From NBML01 sp029939535 (GTDB lineage Bacteria; Desulfobacterota; Desulfobacteria; Desulfobacterales; Desulfobacteraceae): 38,981 nucleotides of DNA. Made by a program: the position numbers and the translations under genes. Location: assembly GCA_029939535.1 (NCBI GenBank), contig JAOZST010000011.1, positions 1-38,981 on the forward strand. The letters run 5' to 3'. Under the pieces are notes generated by a model that saw only the letters and a program-made list of their open reading frames with translations, searched no databases and had not been told where the DNA came from. How positions within the stretch are numbered: position 1 is the first letter of the stretch; the number at the start of each line of letters is the position of its first letter. Positions 1 through 7,329 of this stretch are shown here, piece by piece.

Positions 1-55
1 CCCGTGAATACCAGGATTTTAGATCATCAACAGCATCTCTGATTATCATTTTTCC

Positions 56-95
56 ATCTACCTTTATATAAATATCGACAAATATAAAGGTAGAT
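56..95. repeat. 14-bp perfect inverted repeat downstream of mqnA
   Basis: Arms 56-69 and 82-95 are perfect reverse complements around a 12-nt AT-rich loop. A T-rich stretch follows on the plus strand (from 96), so it could terminate a plus-strand gene entering from the left. It could also close the minus-strand mqn operon, whose last stop codon is at 177. A regulator operator is another option. The 176 nt at the left edge of the window show no gene. Confidence 0.45.
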
Positions 96-176
96 TTATA
101 TTTATTTTTGACAAAAGTAAAGGTATTTTAAAATTTCTGATCATTCATAATTTTTCTAAATCGTGCCTCACACAAC

Positions 177-1034
177 CTATCCTTGTTCGTTAGGGTCAAA
201 TAAACGGACCCTAACCTTTGTATTCAGTATTTTCTGGTCATAAAGGGACTTAAAAAACAGTTCCATGGCTTTAATTTTCAAGGGGTCCAGATCACAGATC
301 AGCAGATCATAATATTCTTTGATAATGGTATGGCCCAGATTTAATTTTTTCTGACCAGCATCAATGACCTCTTTAATATTTGCATAGCCCATATTTTTAG
401 ATTCAAGAAGCAGGTCAAGCACATCCTGAACTTTTCCAGGATATTTCCTTGCAAAGGATTCCCTGACCACCCATACAGCAAAAACAAAGGGCAGCCTTGT
501 CATCCCATGCCAGATTCCGCCCAGATCAAAACAATGTTCAAACCTCTTTTTCCAGGGCTGGGTCAGGGCAGCATCTCCAATTACCATTACCGCATCCACC
601 CCTTCAGGGATTTCATTAATATCTCCAACCGGCCCGACTTTGAAATCAGGATAAACTTTTTTCTGGGAAAAGATCATGCGCAAAAAAGAAGCCGCCGAAG
701 CAGACTCCTGGGAAAACATAACGGTTTTATTGTTCAGATCATCCAAATCATAATTGCTGGCACAGATAACGCTTAAAACATTTCCATTGCAGGAGATTGA
801 AAGATCTGGAAGCACCAGGAGTTTTTCATGGTTCATGGCATAAAATGCCGCTGATACCGGACTGATTTCTATCTGTCTGGTTATTATTTTGTGGTTAAGC
901 CCTGAAGGGACATCGGCAACCATCTCCAACCAGTCCGGCAAAAGGCCTCTGTCAAGACCGTAATAAACTGGAGAGGCATTAATATAGCTGATTTTTCCCA
1001 AAGATATTTTATGTTGCATTATTTTATGTTGCAT
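177..1034 (-). CDS. mqnA: Chorismate dehydratase MqnA (futalosine pathway)
   Basis: MqnA converts chorismate to 3-enolpyruvylbenzoate, the first committed step of the futalosine route to menaquinone. The N-terminal stretch GKISYINASPVYYGLDRG matches the family opening (gly-x-ile-ser-tyr-x-asn, then a tyr-gly pair). The protein is a periplasmic-binding-protein-like fold of about 280 residues, the usual family length, with no signal peptide. It is the last gene of a minus-strand run with mqnE, mqnC and an amidohydrolase, which supports the call. The start is ambiguous: a 15-bp tandem repeat at 1006-1065 covers the translation start, and two in-frame ATGs lie one repeat unit apart (1034 and 1019). 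Starting at 1019 gives a more family-like N-terminus. No clear Shine-Dalgarno sequence precedes either ATG, because the repeat fills that space. Confidence 0.9.
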   Translation of the reverse strand: MQHKIMQHKISLGKISYINASPVYYGLDRGLLPDWLEMVADVPSGLNHKIITRQIEISPVSAAFYAMNHEKLLVLPDLSISCNGNVLSVICASNYDLDDLNNKTVMFSQESASAASFLRMIFSQKKVYPDFKVGPVGDINEIPEGVDAVMVIGDAALTQPWKKRFEHCFDLGGIWHGMTRLPFVFAVWVVRESFARKYPGKVQDVLDLLLESKNMGYANIKEVIDAGQKKLNLGHTIIKEYYDLLICDLDPLKIKAMELFFKSLYDQKILNTKVRVRLFDPNEQG

Positions 1035-1065
1035 TATTTTATGTTGTATTCTTTTATGTTGTATT
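1006..1065. repeat. 15-bp tandem repeat, 4 copies, across the mqnA start
   Basis: Four adjacent units lie at 1006-1020, 1021-1035, 1036-1050 and 1051-1065. The first two are identical (attttatgttgcatt); the others differ by one or two bases. Units 1-2 are inside mqnA and encode the pentapeptide MQHKI twice. Units 3-4 are upstream and carry ATA where units 1-2 carry the ATG start codon. A fifth, decayed unit may follow at 1066-1080. Confidence 0.9.
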
Positions 1066-1082
1066 CTTTTATATCTGGTATT

Positions 1083-2135
1083 TTATATTTCATTGAAGGT
1101 CAAACTTTCCATAAGATCTGATTTACTGCTCACATCTACATCCAAATAAATAAATTCTGATTTTTTCCCGTTTCCAAGGCTTCCGGCAATACGTTCAAGC
1201 CCCAATGCCCTTGCCCCGTTTATGGTTGCCATGGACAAAACCAGGCCTGGATCAATTTTTGGAAATTTCTGCCGCACAAATGCCATTTCATCAAATATAC
1301 TCAATGAATCACAGGAAGCAAGACTGTCAGTTCCCAGGGCCGGGGCAAGGTTTTTTTTAAACATTTTTTCAATATTCGGCAATTTTTTATGGAGATTAAA
1401 ATTGCTCCTGGGGCAGAGGCATATCCGGGTGTCTGTCCGGGCAAGGATGTCCAGGTCCTGGTCATTAATATTGAGCAGGTGAACGGCAAGGGTTAAGGAA
1501 TCCAGCACGCCCAAATCATCCAGATATTGAACCGGGCTTTTTGATCCAATGGGCCATAACGAGGTATCAATTCCCCTTGAAGCAAGGAAATCAGACCATT
1601 GACCTTTTTTTCCGGATATAAATTTTGATTCTTCCTCTGACTCAGCCAGATGAATGGAAAAAGGCAGTTTTTTTGCCTTTGTCTTTTCCTTAATGGACTG
1701 GAGCAGAAAAGGATCTGTTGTATGGGGGCCATGGCCTGCCATGGAAAGAGAAAGGGAATCACTTTTTTGAATTTCTACTTCAGGCCGGATTGAGCCTAAA
1801 AATTCCTGGAACCAGACCCCCGATAGTTCTTGGGACTGGGCAATTGGTCTGGTAATACCCAGGGTGGAAATTTCACCAATATATCCAACACCATCAATGG
1901 CCAGCTGTTTTCCAGCCCTTTGAGCTTCCTGGATCAATGTTGCTTCTCCTGTGGCCTCTCTTTTTTCCAAAAGTTCCTGAACCCATGCTGCAAACCCTCT
2001 GTCAAAGGAAAGGGTATTATAAAGGGCAGACAACTCAAGGTGAAGATGTGCATTTACCAGGCAGGGCATGATAACACCCGTGCCATGGTCACTTATATTC
2101 TTTCCAGATATATTCTTTCCAGATATATTCTTTCC
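1083..2135 (-). CDS. Amidohydrolase, candidate aminodeoxyfutalosine deaminase (5' end lost in assembly gap)
   Basis: This is a metal-dependent amidohydrolase of the cytosine deaminase/SsnA type. Visible metal ligands are the HxH in NAHLHLE, a histidine in IHLAESEEE, a histidine in AVHLLN and the aspartate in ALGTDSLAS. Family members have about 50 residues of beta-sandwich before NAHxHxE. Here the open frame runs upstream past the internal Met at 2069, through three copies of GKNIS, straight into the N run. The true start is therefore in or beyond the gap, and 2069 is not the start. Its place between mqnC and mqnA suggests deamination of 6-amino-6-deoxyfutalosine, the product of MqnE, as known for MqnX-type enzymes. 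The substrate is inferred from context only. Confidence 0.75.
   Translation of the reverse strand, partial: GKNISGKNISGKNISDHGTGVIMPCLVNAHLHLELSALYNTLSFDRGFAAWVQELLEKREATGEATLIQEAQRAGKQLAIDGVGYIGEISTLGITRPIAQSQELSGVWFQEFLGSIRPEVEIQKSDSLSLSMAGHGPHTTDPFLLQSIKEKTKAKKLPFSIHLAESEEESKFISGKKGQWSDFLASRGIDTSLWPIGSKSPVQYLDDLGVLDSLTLAVHLLNINDQDLDILARTDTRICLCPRSNFNLHKKLPNIEKMFKKNLAPALGTDSLASCDSLSIFDEMAFVRQKFPKIDPGLVLSMATINGARALGLERIAGSLGNGKKSEFIYLDVDVSSKSDLMESLTFNEI
2096..2135. repeat. 15-bp tandem repeat running into assembly gap 1
   Basis: Units tattctttccagata lie at 2096-2110 and 2111-2125, and a 10-bp partial unit at 2126-2135 ends exactly at the first N. In the amidohydrolase frame each unit encodes GKNIS. 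More copies probably lie in the gap, which would explain why assembly broke here. Confidence 0.9.
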
Positions 2136-2235
2136 NNNNNNNNNNNNNNNNNNNNNNNNNNNNNNNNNNNNNNNNNNNNNNNNNNNNNNNNNNNNNNNNN
2201 NNNNNNNNNNNNNNNNNNNNNNNNNNNNNNNNNNN
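2136..2235. other. Assembly gap (100 N)
   Basis: Exactly 100 N, a conventional placeholder for unknown length. It holds the missing 5' end of the amidohydrolase gene and probably further 15-bp repeat units. The mqnC stop codon lies 3 nt beyond its right edge. Confidence 0.98.
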
Positions 2236-2237
2236 GT

Positions 2238-3296
2238 TCATAAAAGATTATAATAACAGTCCCGCTGCCTGGGCTCAAAGCCTGCAACTGAAATCAGCCG
2301 CCTCAACTCAGCTTCTGGAAGCATGAAGTCCACACCGGCTGCTGCAACTACATTCTCCTCTATCATGGTGCTGCCCATGTCATTGGCACCGAAAAAAAGA
2401 GCTGTCTGGGCAATCTTATCCCCCTGGGTGACCCAGGAGGCCTGGACATTATCAATATTATCCAGAAAAATACGGCTCAGGGCCAGCACCTTTAGATATT
2501 CCACACTGGTCTTTTTTTGCACCTTGATCTTTGTATTTGCAGGCTGAAAGGTCCAGGGAATAAATGCCGTAAATCCCTTGGTTTCATCCTGGAGTGACCG
2601 GATTTTTTCCAGATGATTAATAATGTGGATATCACCCTCAATATGGCCGAACATCATTGTGGCACTGGATTTCATTCCCAATCCATGGGCCTGACGCATC
2701 ACCTCAAGCCATTCCTCTGACATGCATTTATTGGGAGAGACCTTTTGCCGGATATCATCATCAAGTATTTCAGCCCCGCCTCCGGGTATGGAAGCAAGCC
2801 CGGCCTTTTTCAGGACTGAAATAGTTTCAGCCACACTAAGGTTTGATTTTCTGGCAATAAAATCAATTTCAGGGGGGGAAAACCCATGGATATGGATATC
2901 AAAATTCTCCTTGATAAAGGAAAGCATGTCCACGTAAAAATCAATTTCAAGGTCAGGATGCATACCTCCCTGGAGAAGAATCTGTGTTCCTCCAAGATCA
3001 AGGGTCTCCTGGATTTTATCTTTCAGGTCCAGTTTTGAGATTATATATCCTTTCCCCTTGTGTGGGGTCACGTAAAAGGCACAGAACCTGCAGCCGGACA
3101 TGCAGATATTGGTATAGTTGATATTCCTGTCCTTTACATAGGTGATATTTTTTTTTGGATGGAACAAAAATCTTTTTTCATTGGCAAGGCTGCCAAGGAC
3201 CAGAAAATCTACATTTTGATACAGATCAAGGGCCTCTTTGCTGTCAATCCTCTGATTTTCTCTTATTTTTTCAATAATATTATTTATCTGGTTCAT
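2238..3296 (-). CDS. mqnC: Cyclic dehypoxanthinyl futalosine synthase MqnC
   Basis: This radical SAM enzyme closes the spiro ring of dehypoxanthinyl futalosine to give the cyclic form on the way to menaquinone. With the start at 3296 the protein has about 352 residues, typical for the family. The [4Fe-4S]-binding CxxxCxxC is at about residues 65-72, in NYTNICMSGCRFCAF. Further family motifs include PGGGAEILDD and the C-terminal GGNDMGST-like stretch (GANDMGSTMIEENV). The frame is open up to 3353 and would overlap mqnE, but the Met at 3296 aligns with the usual N-terminus and leaves a 16-nt gap after the mqnE stop. Its Shine-Dalgarno is weak, so coupling to mqnE is likely. It is paralogous to MqnE, encoded directly upstream. 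Confidence 0.93.
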   Translation of the reverse strand: MNQINNIIEKIRENQRIDSKEALDLYQNVDFLVLGSLANEKRFLFHPKKNITYVKDRNINYTNICMSGCRFCAFYVTPHKGKGYIISKLDLKDKIQETLDLGGTQILLQGGMHPDLEIDFYVDMLSFIKENFDIHIHGFSPPEIDFIARKSNLSVAETISVLKKAGLASIPGGGAEILDDDIRQKVSPNKCMSEEWLEVMRQAHGLGMKSSATMMFGHIEGDIHIINHLEKIRSLQDETKGFTAFIPWTFQPANTKIKVQKKTSVEYLKVLALSRIFLDNIDNVQASWVTQGDKIAQTALFFGANDMGSTMIEENVVAAAGVDFMLPEAELRRLISVAGFEPRQRDCYYNLL

Positions 3297-3312
3297 ATGC
3301 GCACCATGGCTG

Positions 3313-4398
3313 TTAAATTGGATTATAAAATGAATCTCTCTGTACTGGCTCAAATCCAGAGGTACGGATCATCTCTTCCATAAGATCCTGGGTCAGTCCT
3401 TTTGCAGATTTAGCTCCTGCGGTATGGGTGATCCTCTCTTCAATAATGGTTCCATCCAGATCATCGGCTCCAAAACTTAAGGCCACCTGGGCAAGGGGTT
3501 CACCAATCATGACCCAATAGGCTTTGATATGGTCAAAATTATCCAGCATCAAACGGGCAGCTGCCACATTTTTCAAATCATCCATGGCCGTTGTGGGAGG
3601 AAAATGGGAAAGTTGTGTGTTCTGGGAATGAAAAGCCAGGGGAATAAAAGCAGAAAAGCTCTGGGTTTCATCCTGGAGTTCTCTTAAGGTGATGAGATGA
3701 TCCACCCGTTCCTCAAGGGTCTCAATATGGCCGTATAGCATGGTGGCATTGGTCTTTATTCCAGCATTGTGAACAATTTTCATAATCTCAAGCCAGCGCT
3801 CATGGCCGATTTTTTTTGGAAAAAGATCGTCATGAACCCTGGAATTCAAAACCTCGGCCCCGCCTCCCGGCATCATTTCAAGTCCTGCATCCTTTAGTTT
3901 TTGGACGGTATTTTCCAGGGACAGCCCGGACAGGGTTGAAAGGTAGTCAATTTCCACAGAGGTAAAGGCTTTTATTGTGGCCTTTGGCCTTACTTTTTTG
4001 ACGGTTTCCAAGAGATCAATAAAATATTCAAAACTTAAATCTTCATTGAGACCGCCCACAATGTGCAGTTCAGTCACAGGTTCATCAATCCGCTCCATCA
4101 AACGTTTTTCAATCTCCTTAACGGACCAGACATAAGAACCCTTTTCTTTGCGGTCCTTGGCATAGGCACAAAACCGGCACCGATTCTTACAGATATTGGT
4201 ATAATTCAAATGCTGATTATAAATATAAAATGCTTTTTTCCCATGCCTGGCACTTCGGGCATAATTGGCAATGTGGCCAAGCCCTAAAAGGTCATGGGTG
4301 TCATAAATACAAATCCCGTCTTCCTTTGAAAGACGGGAGCCTTTTTTGACTTTTAAGTAAATACTTTCAAGCCGCTCATCCATAAATGATATCTTCAT
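3313..4398 (-). CDS. mqnE: Aminofutalosine synthase MqnE (radical SAM)
   Basis: MqnE joins 3-[(1-carboxyvinyl)oxy]benzoate to S-adenosylmethionine to form 6-amino-6-deoxyfutalosine. The CxxxCxxC cluster motif is at residues 70-77 (NYTNICKNRCRFCAY), and PGGGAEVLNS and SFGADDLDGTIIEE follow as in the family. The product is 361 residues from the ATG at 4398. That start overlaps the upstream stop codon (TAATG) and has a GAGG Shine-Dalgarno just before it, so it is preferred over the longer frame open to 4518, whose extra 40 residues look like read-back into the upstream gene. It is the first menaquinone gene after the ParA-type genes of the run. Confidence 0.93.
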   Translation of the reverse strand: MKISFMDERLESIYLKVKKGSRLSKEDGICIYDTHDLLGLGHIANYARSARHGKKAFYIYNQHLNYTNICKNRCRFCAYAKDRKEKGSYVWSVKEIEKRLMERIDEPVTELHIVGGLNEDLSFEYFIDLLETVKKVRPKATIKAFTSVEIDYLSTLSGLSLENTVQKLKDAGLEMMPGGGAEVLNSRVHDDLFPKKIGHERWLEIMKIVHNAGIKTNATMLYGHIETLEERVDHLITLRELQDETQSFSAFIPLAFHSQNTQLSHFPPTTAMDDLKNVAAARLMLDNFDHIKAYWVMIGEPLAQVALSFGADDLDGTIIEERITHTAGAKSAKGLTQDLMEEMIRTSGFEPVQRDSFYNPI

Positions 4399-5882
4399 TA
4401 ACGCCTCTTTCTTCTGACAACCCTTCTTTTCTTTTTCGGTCTGGCAGCAGCAGCCACCATATTCTGTTTGGGGTCCAGAAGATTGTTCTGGGTATAAGAG
4501 CAGGTTGCACGGGGGCATTTAAGTCCTTTGCCATTACCACTAACCTGCATTTCGATTAAAAACGAATTTTTGCACAAAGGACATTCAAAATGATAGGGTT
4601 TATCCCAGCTTACAAACCTGCATTCAGGTTTTGTACAGGAAAAAAATTGTTTACCTTTTTCAGTTGTTTTTTCCTGTATTTGACCATCACTGCACAGGGG
4701 ACAGGGCATGGCAAGTTCGCTTTCAAATGCCGCAATTTGAGATTCAATATCCTGTTCTGAATTTAGTGCATTTTTTTCTCGGAGTTCCTTTGCTTCGCGT
4801 TCTCTTTGTTCAATTTTTTTGGCTTCGATTTTTTTTGCTTCAATTTGTCTGGCTTCCTGTTCCAGGCGAATTTGTTCTTCCTTTTGCCTGATCCTCTCTT
4901 CCATGGCTTGAAGCTGGGCTTCTTTTTCCTCCATCTGTGCTTGTCTTGCTTCCAGTTCTTCTGCCTTTTCCAGGGCTGTGTTAAGTGCCCGCTCCTTTTC
5001 TTCCAGTTCTTTGAGCTGTTTTCTAGCCTCTTTTGCTGTTTCTTCAGCTTCTTTTATTCTTTCATCTTTTTCTTTTAGCTGACGTGCCAGTTCTGCCGCC
5101 TTTCTGGCTGTTTCTTCAGCTTTTTTTATCTCAATTTTCTGTGCTGCTATATCTTCTTTGGAAGGCCCTTTATCAAAGACATCTTTGACCTGTAACTTTG
5201 CCGAATATTCATGGGAACTTTTTTTCCTGGTTTTCATCAGCAATGACAGCCGGTCAAGGTTCTCTTTCTTTAATTTCTTTGAAATTTTATTTGTCTGGAC
5301 CGAAGCTTTTACAACACCAGAAGCCAAATCTGAAGCCCTTTTCTCTGCATTACCATGGGATACCAAAACCCCTCTGGTTTTCAAAGTAGATTCAAAACTT
5401 TTTTTAGCCAGTTCAAGTGATTTCCTGCCGGAATTCACTTCATCATTCATCTGAAGAACAAAGGCAATAAGATTCATGCCCTGCATTCCAGGGAACATAC
5501 TGTCCAGGAATCCAGCCATCATAAAGGCCGGCATTTCAGCAATAAAGTCCCCTTTTTCTGTTTTGCTGATATAACCGCTTTTCAAAGATTTTGTTATCAC
5601 ATGTTCAAGATTATCATCCGTTTCCAACCCAATATCCAGCAATTCACGGGTAAAAGAATCCCGTCGATATCGTTCCGGAGGGAAATCTGAATATTGTTTA
5701 ATTTCCCTTTCTCGCTCAACAATAAGTGTAATACATGAAATAGTGGCCAGATTAAAAGACATCATTGCAGCATTGGAATCCACATCAATCAATGAAGTAA
5801 TCTCCCTGGCAAGGATTTCATCCAATTGCATTCTTACAAAAAAAGGGTTGACTTCCTTTTCTGTTTTTACATCTTTGTCCAT
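4398..5882 (-). CDS. Coiled-coil protein with two C-terminal C4 zinc ribbons (unknown function)
   Basis: I do not recognise a named family. Residues 1-240 are a globular, mainly helical part. Residues 240-375 are a Glu/Lys/Arg/Gln-rich coiled coil that includes a five-residue repeat (EARQI, EAKKI, EAKKI). Two four-cysteine ribbons follow: C394, C397, C416, C421 and C434, C437, C456, C461. The tail is strongly basic (KKKRRVVRRKRR). The ribbons resemble the topoisomerase I C-terminal zinc-ribbon type, and with the basic tail they suggest nucleic-acid binding (inference). The start at 5882 has a good AAGGAG site and overlaps the preceding stop (TAATG); its own stop overlaps the mqnE start in the same way. 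It is probably translationally coupled on both sides, between a ParA module and the mqn genes. Confidence 0.8.
   Translation of the reverse strand: MDKDVKTEKEVNPFFVRMQLDEILAREITSLIDVDSNAAMMSFNLATISCITLIVEREREIKQYSDFPPERYRRDSFTRELLDIGLETDDNLEHVITKSLKSGYISKTEKGDFIAEMPAFMMAGFLDSMFPGMQGMNLIAFVLQMNDEVNSGRKSLELAKKSFESTLKTRGVLVSHGNAEKRASDLASGVVKASVQTNKISKKLKKENLDRLSLLMKTRKKSSHEYSAKLQVKDVFDKGPSKEDIAAQKIEIKKAEETARKAAELARQLKEKDERIKEAEETAKEARKQLKELEEKERALNTALEKAEELEARQAQMEEKEAQLQAMEERIRQKEEQIRLEQEARQIEAKKIEAKKIEQREREAKELREKNALNSEQDIESQIAAFESELAMPCPLCSDGQIQEKTTEKGKQFFSCTKPECRFVSWDKPYHFECPLCKNSFLIEMQVSGNGKGLKCPRATCSYTQNNLLDPKQNMVAAAARPKKKRRVVRRKRR
4811..4855. repeat. 15-bp tandem repeat, 3 copies, in the coiled-coil gene
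   Basis: Units lie at 4811-4825 (caatttttttggctt), 4826-4840 (cgattttttttgctt) and 4841-4855 (caatttgtctggctt). On the minus strand they encode EARQI, EAKKI, EAKKI within the coiled coil. The period is the same 15 bp as at the other repeat loci in the window. Confidence 0.75.
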
Positions 5883-6367
5883 TATTCTCCTTCCTCATTA
5901 ATTTCAGAGATCATATCTGCAATGTCTGATGCCATCTGCCCGATTTTATCAGATTTTGGATGCTTAATGGATATATCAGATTCAAGCCTGTTTTCCTCAG
6001 ACATGTCTGGTTCAAACGGATCTGGTTCCAACGGATCTGGTTCAGGCATGTCTGATTCTTTAGATATATCATTTTCCAATGTTTCAGAATCATCCGACTC
6101 ATCACCTAAGGTTGAAACTTCAAGGCATTCTCCTTCACGATTAAAGATTACCGATAAAGGAACTTTTATTTCAAAATCAAATTTATAGGCTATTTCATTC
6201 CTATGAACGATAAGGTTTCCCTCTTTGTAATCCACTTCGTCCTGAATTGCAAACCCATGCTTTTCAAGTACTATTTTTTCTATGGCATCCCAATCCAACT
6301 CTGCATTTATTGTGTCAATAAATTCTTTTTCACTTTCTTGAATTAATTCTGGATTTGTAAGCTTCAC
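5882..6367 (-). CDS. Small acidic protein of unknown function between parA and the zinc-ribbon gene
   Basis: This 161-residue protein has an N-terminal half of mixed alpha/beta character (to about residue 85) and a very acidic Ser/Asp/Glu/Pro-rich second half. The second half holds a 15-bp tandem repeat encoding variants of EPDPL. Translation starts at a GTG (6367) preceded by GAGGTG at suitable spacing, 14 nt after the parA stop. Its stop overlaps the next ATG (TAATG). No family is recognised. Its position beside a ParA ATPase fits a partner or adaptor role, but nothing in the sequence looks like a ParB helix-turn-helix. Function is unknown. Confidence 0.75.
   Translation of the reverse strand: MKLTNPELIQESEKEFIDTINAELDWDAIEKIVLEKHGFAIQDEVDYKEGNLIVHRNEIAYKFDFEIKVPLSVIFNREGECLEVSTLGDESDDSETLENDISKESDMPEPDPLEPDPFEPDMSEENRLESDISIKHPKSDKIGQMASDIADMISEINEEGE
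6006..6050. repeat. 15-bp tandem repeat, 3 copies, in the small acidic gene
   Basis: Units lie at 6006-6020 (tctggttcaaacgga), 6021-6035 (tctggttccaacgga) and 6036-6050 (tctggttcaggcatg). A weaker fourth unit may follow at 6051-6065. They encode EPDxx pentapeptides on the minus strand. Confidence 0.85.
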
Positions 6368-6381
6368 AGGTCACCTCAATT

Positions 6382-7164
6382 TTATGTAAATGCTAATACC
6401 AATTCTTTTGCAAAATTCAAATATGCCGAGGAAGCCGGGGTTTTTACATCATAAAGAATAAGGGGAATTTTTAAATCAATTGATTTTTTAATGGCCCCAT
6501 CTTCGGGAATAAAGGTATTATACACGAGATCTTTGGTTTCTGACAAATTTTGATCTGCCAGGAATTCATTGATTTCCTCTTTTGTTTTACATCTATTAAA
6601 TAAGAGCCCTGCGATTTTCAAGGGTGTCTCATGGGTATCCCGGACATATTTTATTAATTTAAGTAAGCAATGAAAATCTTCACCGGAATTATACCGGGTA
6701 GACATGGCAATGATGAGCCAGTCTGCAGCTGTAAGCGCAGCAACACTTAAGAACCCAAAGGAAGATGGGGCATCAATGATTATATAATCGTATTCTGACT
6801 CAATATCTTCTATAAAGAGACGTAAAATTTTTTCATTGGCAGCAGTCCTGCCCAGCTTTAAGGAAACATGGAAAAGATCAAATACTGCCGGCAGTATATT
6901 CAGATAATTAAGTTTGGTTTTAGCAATGGCCTCAACCATTGTTGACTTACCGCTTAGAACATAAGAGATATCAAAGGCATAATCCAAGGCTTTTAAGCCG
7001 GACCATGCTGTTGTACACCCTTGTGGATCAAAATCAATAAGGAGGGTTTTTTTTTCATATAACGAAAGGGAAACAGCAAGATTTACCGCTGTAACAGTTT
7101 TACCGGAGCCTCCCTTCGGGCCTGAAATTGTCAGTACTTTACCCATACCCATATATTTACTCAC
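6382..7164 (-). CDS. ParA/MinD-family ATPase
   Basis: This is a P-loop ATPase of the ParA/Soj type, a family that positions DNA or protein cargo by ATP-dependent nucleoid or membrane binding. The deviant Walker A motif is KGGSGKT at residues 17-23. The second conserved region is LLIDFDPQGCTTAW, and YIIIDAPSSFG corresponds to Walker B. The length of 260 residues is normal. The frame opens with GTG at 7164, and in-frame ATGs at 7152 and 7146 are equally plausible starts. No ParB-like gene or parS-like repeat is visible nearby, so this is more likely an orphan ParA for a cargo other than the chromosome (inference). It leads the minus-strand run that ends with mqnA. Confidence 0.88.
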   Translation of the reverse strand: MSKYMGMGKVLTISGPKGGSGKTVTAVNLAVSLSLYEKKTLLIDFDPQGCTTAWSGLKALDYAFDISYVLSGKSTMVEAIAKTKLNYLNILPAVFDLFHVSLKLGRTAANEKILRLFIEDIESEYDYIIIDAPSSFGFLSVAALTAADWLIIAMSTRYNSGEDFHCLLKLIKYVRDTHETPLKIAGLLFNRCKTKEEINEFLADQNLSETKDLVYNTFIPEDGAIKKSIDLKIPLILYDVKTPASSAYLNFAKELVLAFT

Positions 7165-7262
7165 AATTTAAAAAAATATCAATCCCCTAGTTTTCAAAAG
7201 CATTATTTCCAGGTAATTTACATTTTCCCCATATTATTTCATTGGAATCCCAATGGGTCCGG

Positions 7263-7291
7263 TTGAAATAATTCTACAAATATATCATACT
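7263..7291 (+). promoter_or_regulatory. Possible sigma70-type promoter for the SUMF1-domain gene
   Basis: TTGAAA at 7263-7268 and CATACT at 7286-7291 are separated by 17 bp, about 40 nt before the TTG start at 7330. The -10 match is weak. A 6-bp inverted repeat (CATTGG 7240-7245, CCAATG 7250-7255) lies just upstream and could be an operator. No good minus-strand promoter for parA was found in 7165-7329. Confidence 0.3.
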
Positions 7292-7314
7292 AAGGACCGG
7301 TTTACCCATTTAAA

Positions 7315-7320
7315 AAGGAG
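7315..7320 (+). promoter_or_regulatory. Ribosome binding site deciding a TTG start
   Basis: AAGGAG at 7315-7320 lies 9 nt before the TTG at 7330. The next in-frame Met is about 30 codons later and lacks such a site, so TTG initiation is the best reading. Confidence 0.75.
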
Positions 7321-7329
7321 AACATCCCC

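Noticed and set aside
1006..1065. Short direct repeats as a CRISPR array
   Set aside because: Units are contiguous with no spacers and lie in coding or start regions; no cas genes are present.
3297..3353. Longer MqnC N-terminus overlapping mqnE
   Set aside because: The extra 19 residues do not resemble the family N-terminus; the Met at 3296 fits it.
4806..5078. Phe-rich plus-strand open frame that looks like a membrane protein
   Set aside because: It is the antisense of the Glu/Lys-rich coiled coil; poly-F arises from reverse-complemented GAA/AAA codons.
6382..7164. ParA as part of a plasmid or chromosome parABS locus
   Set aside because: No ParB-like helix-turn-helix gene and no repeated parS-like 16-mers were seen nearby.
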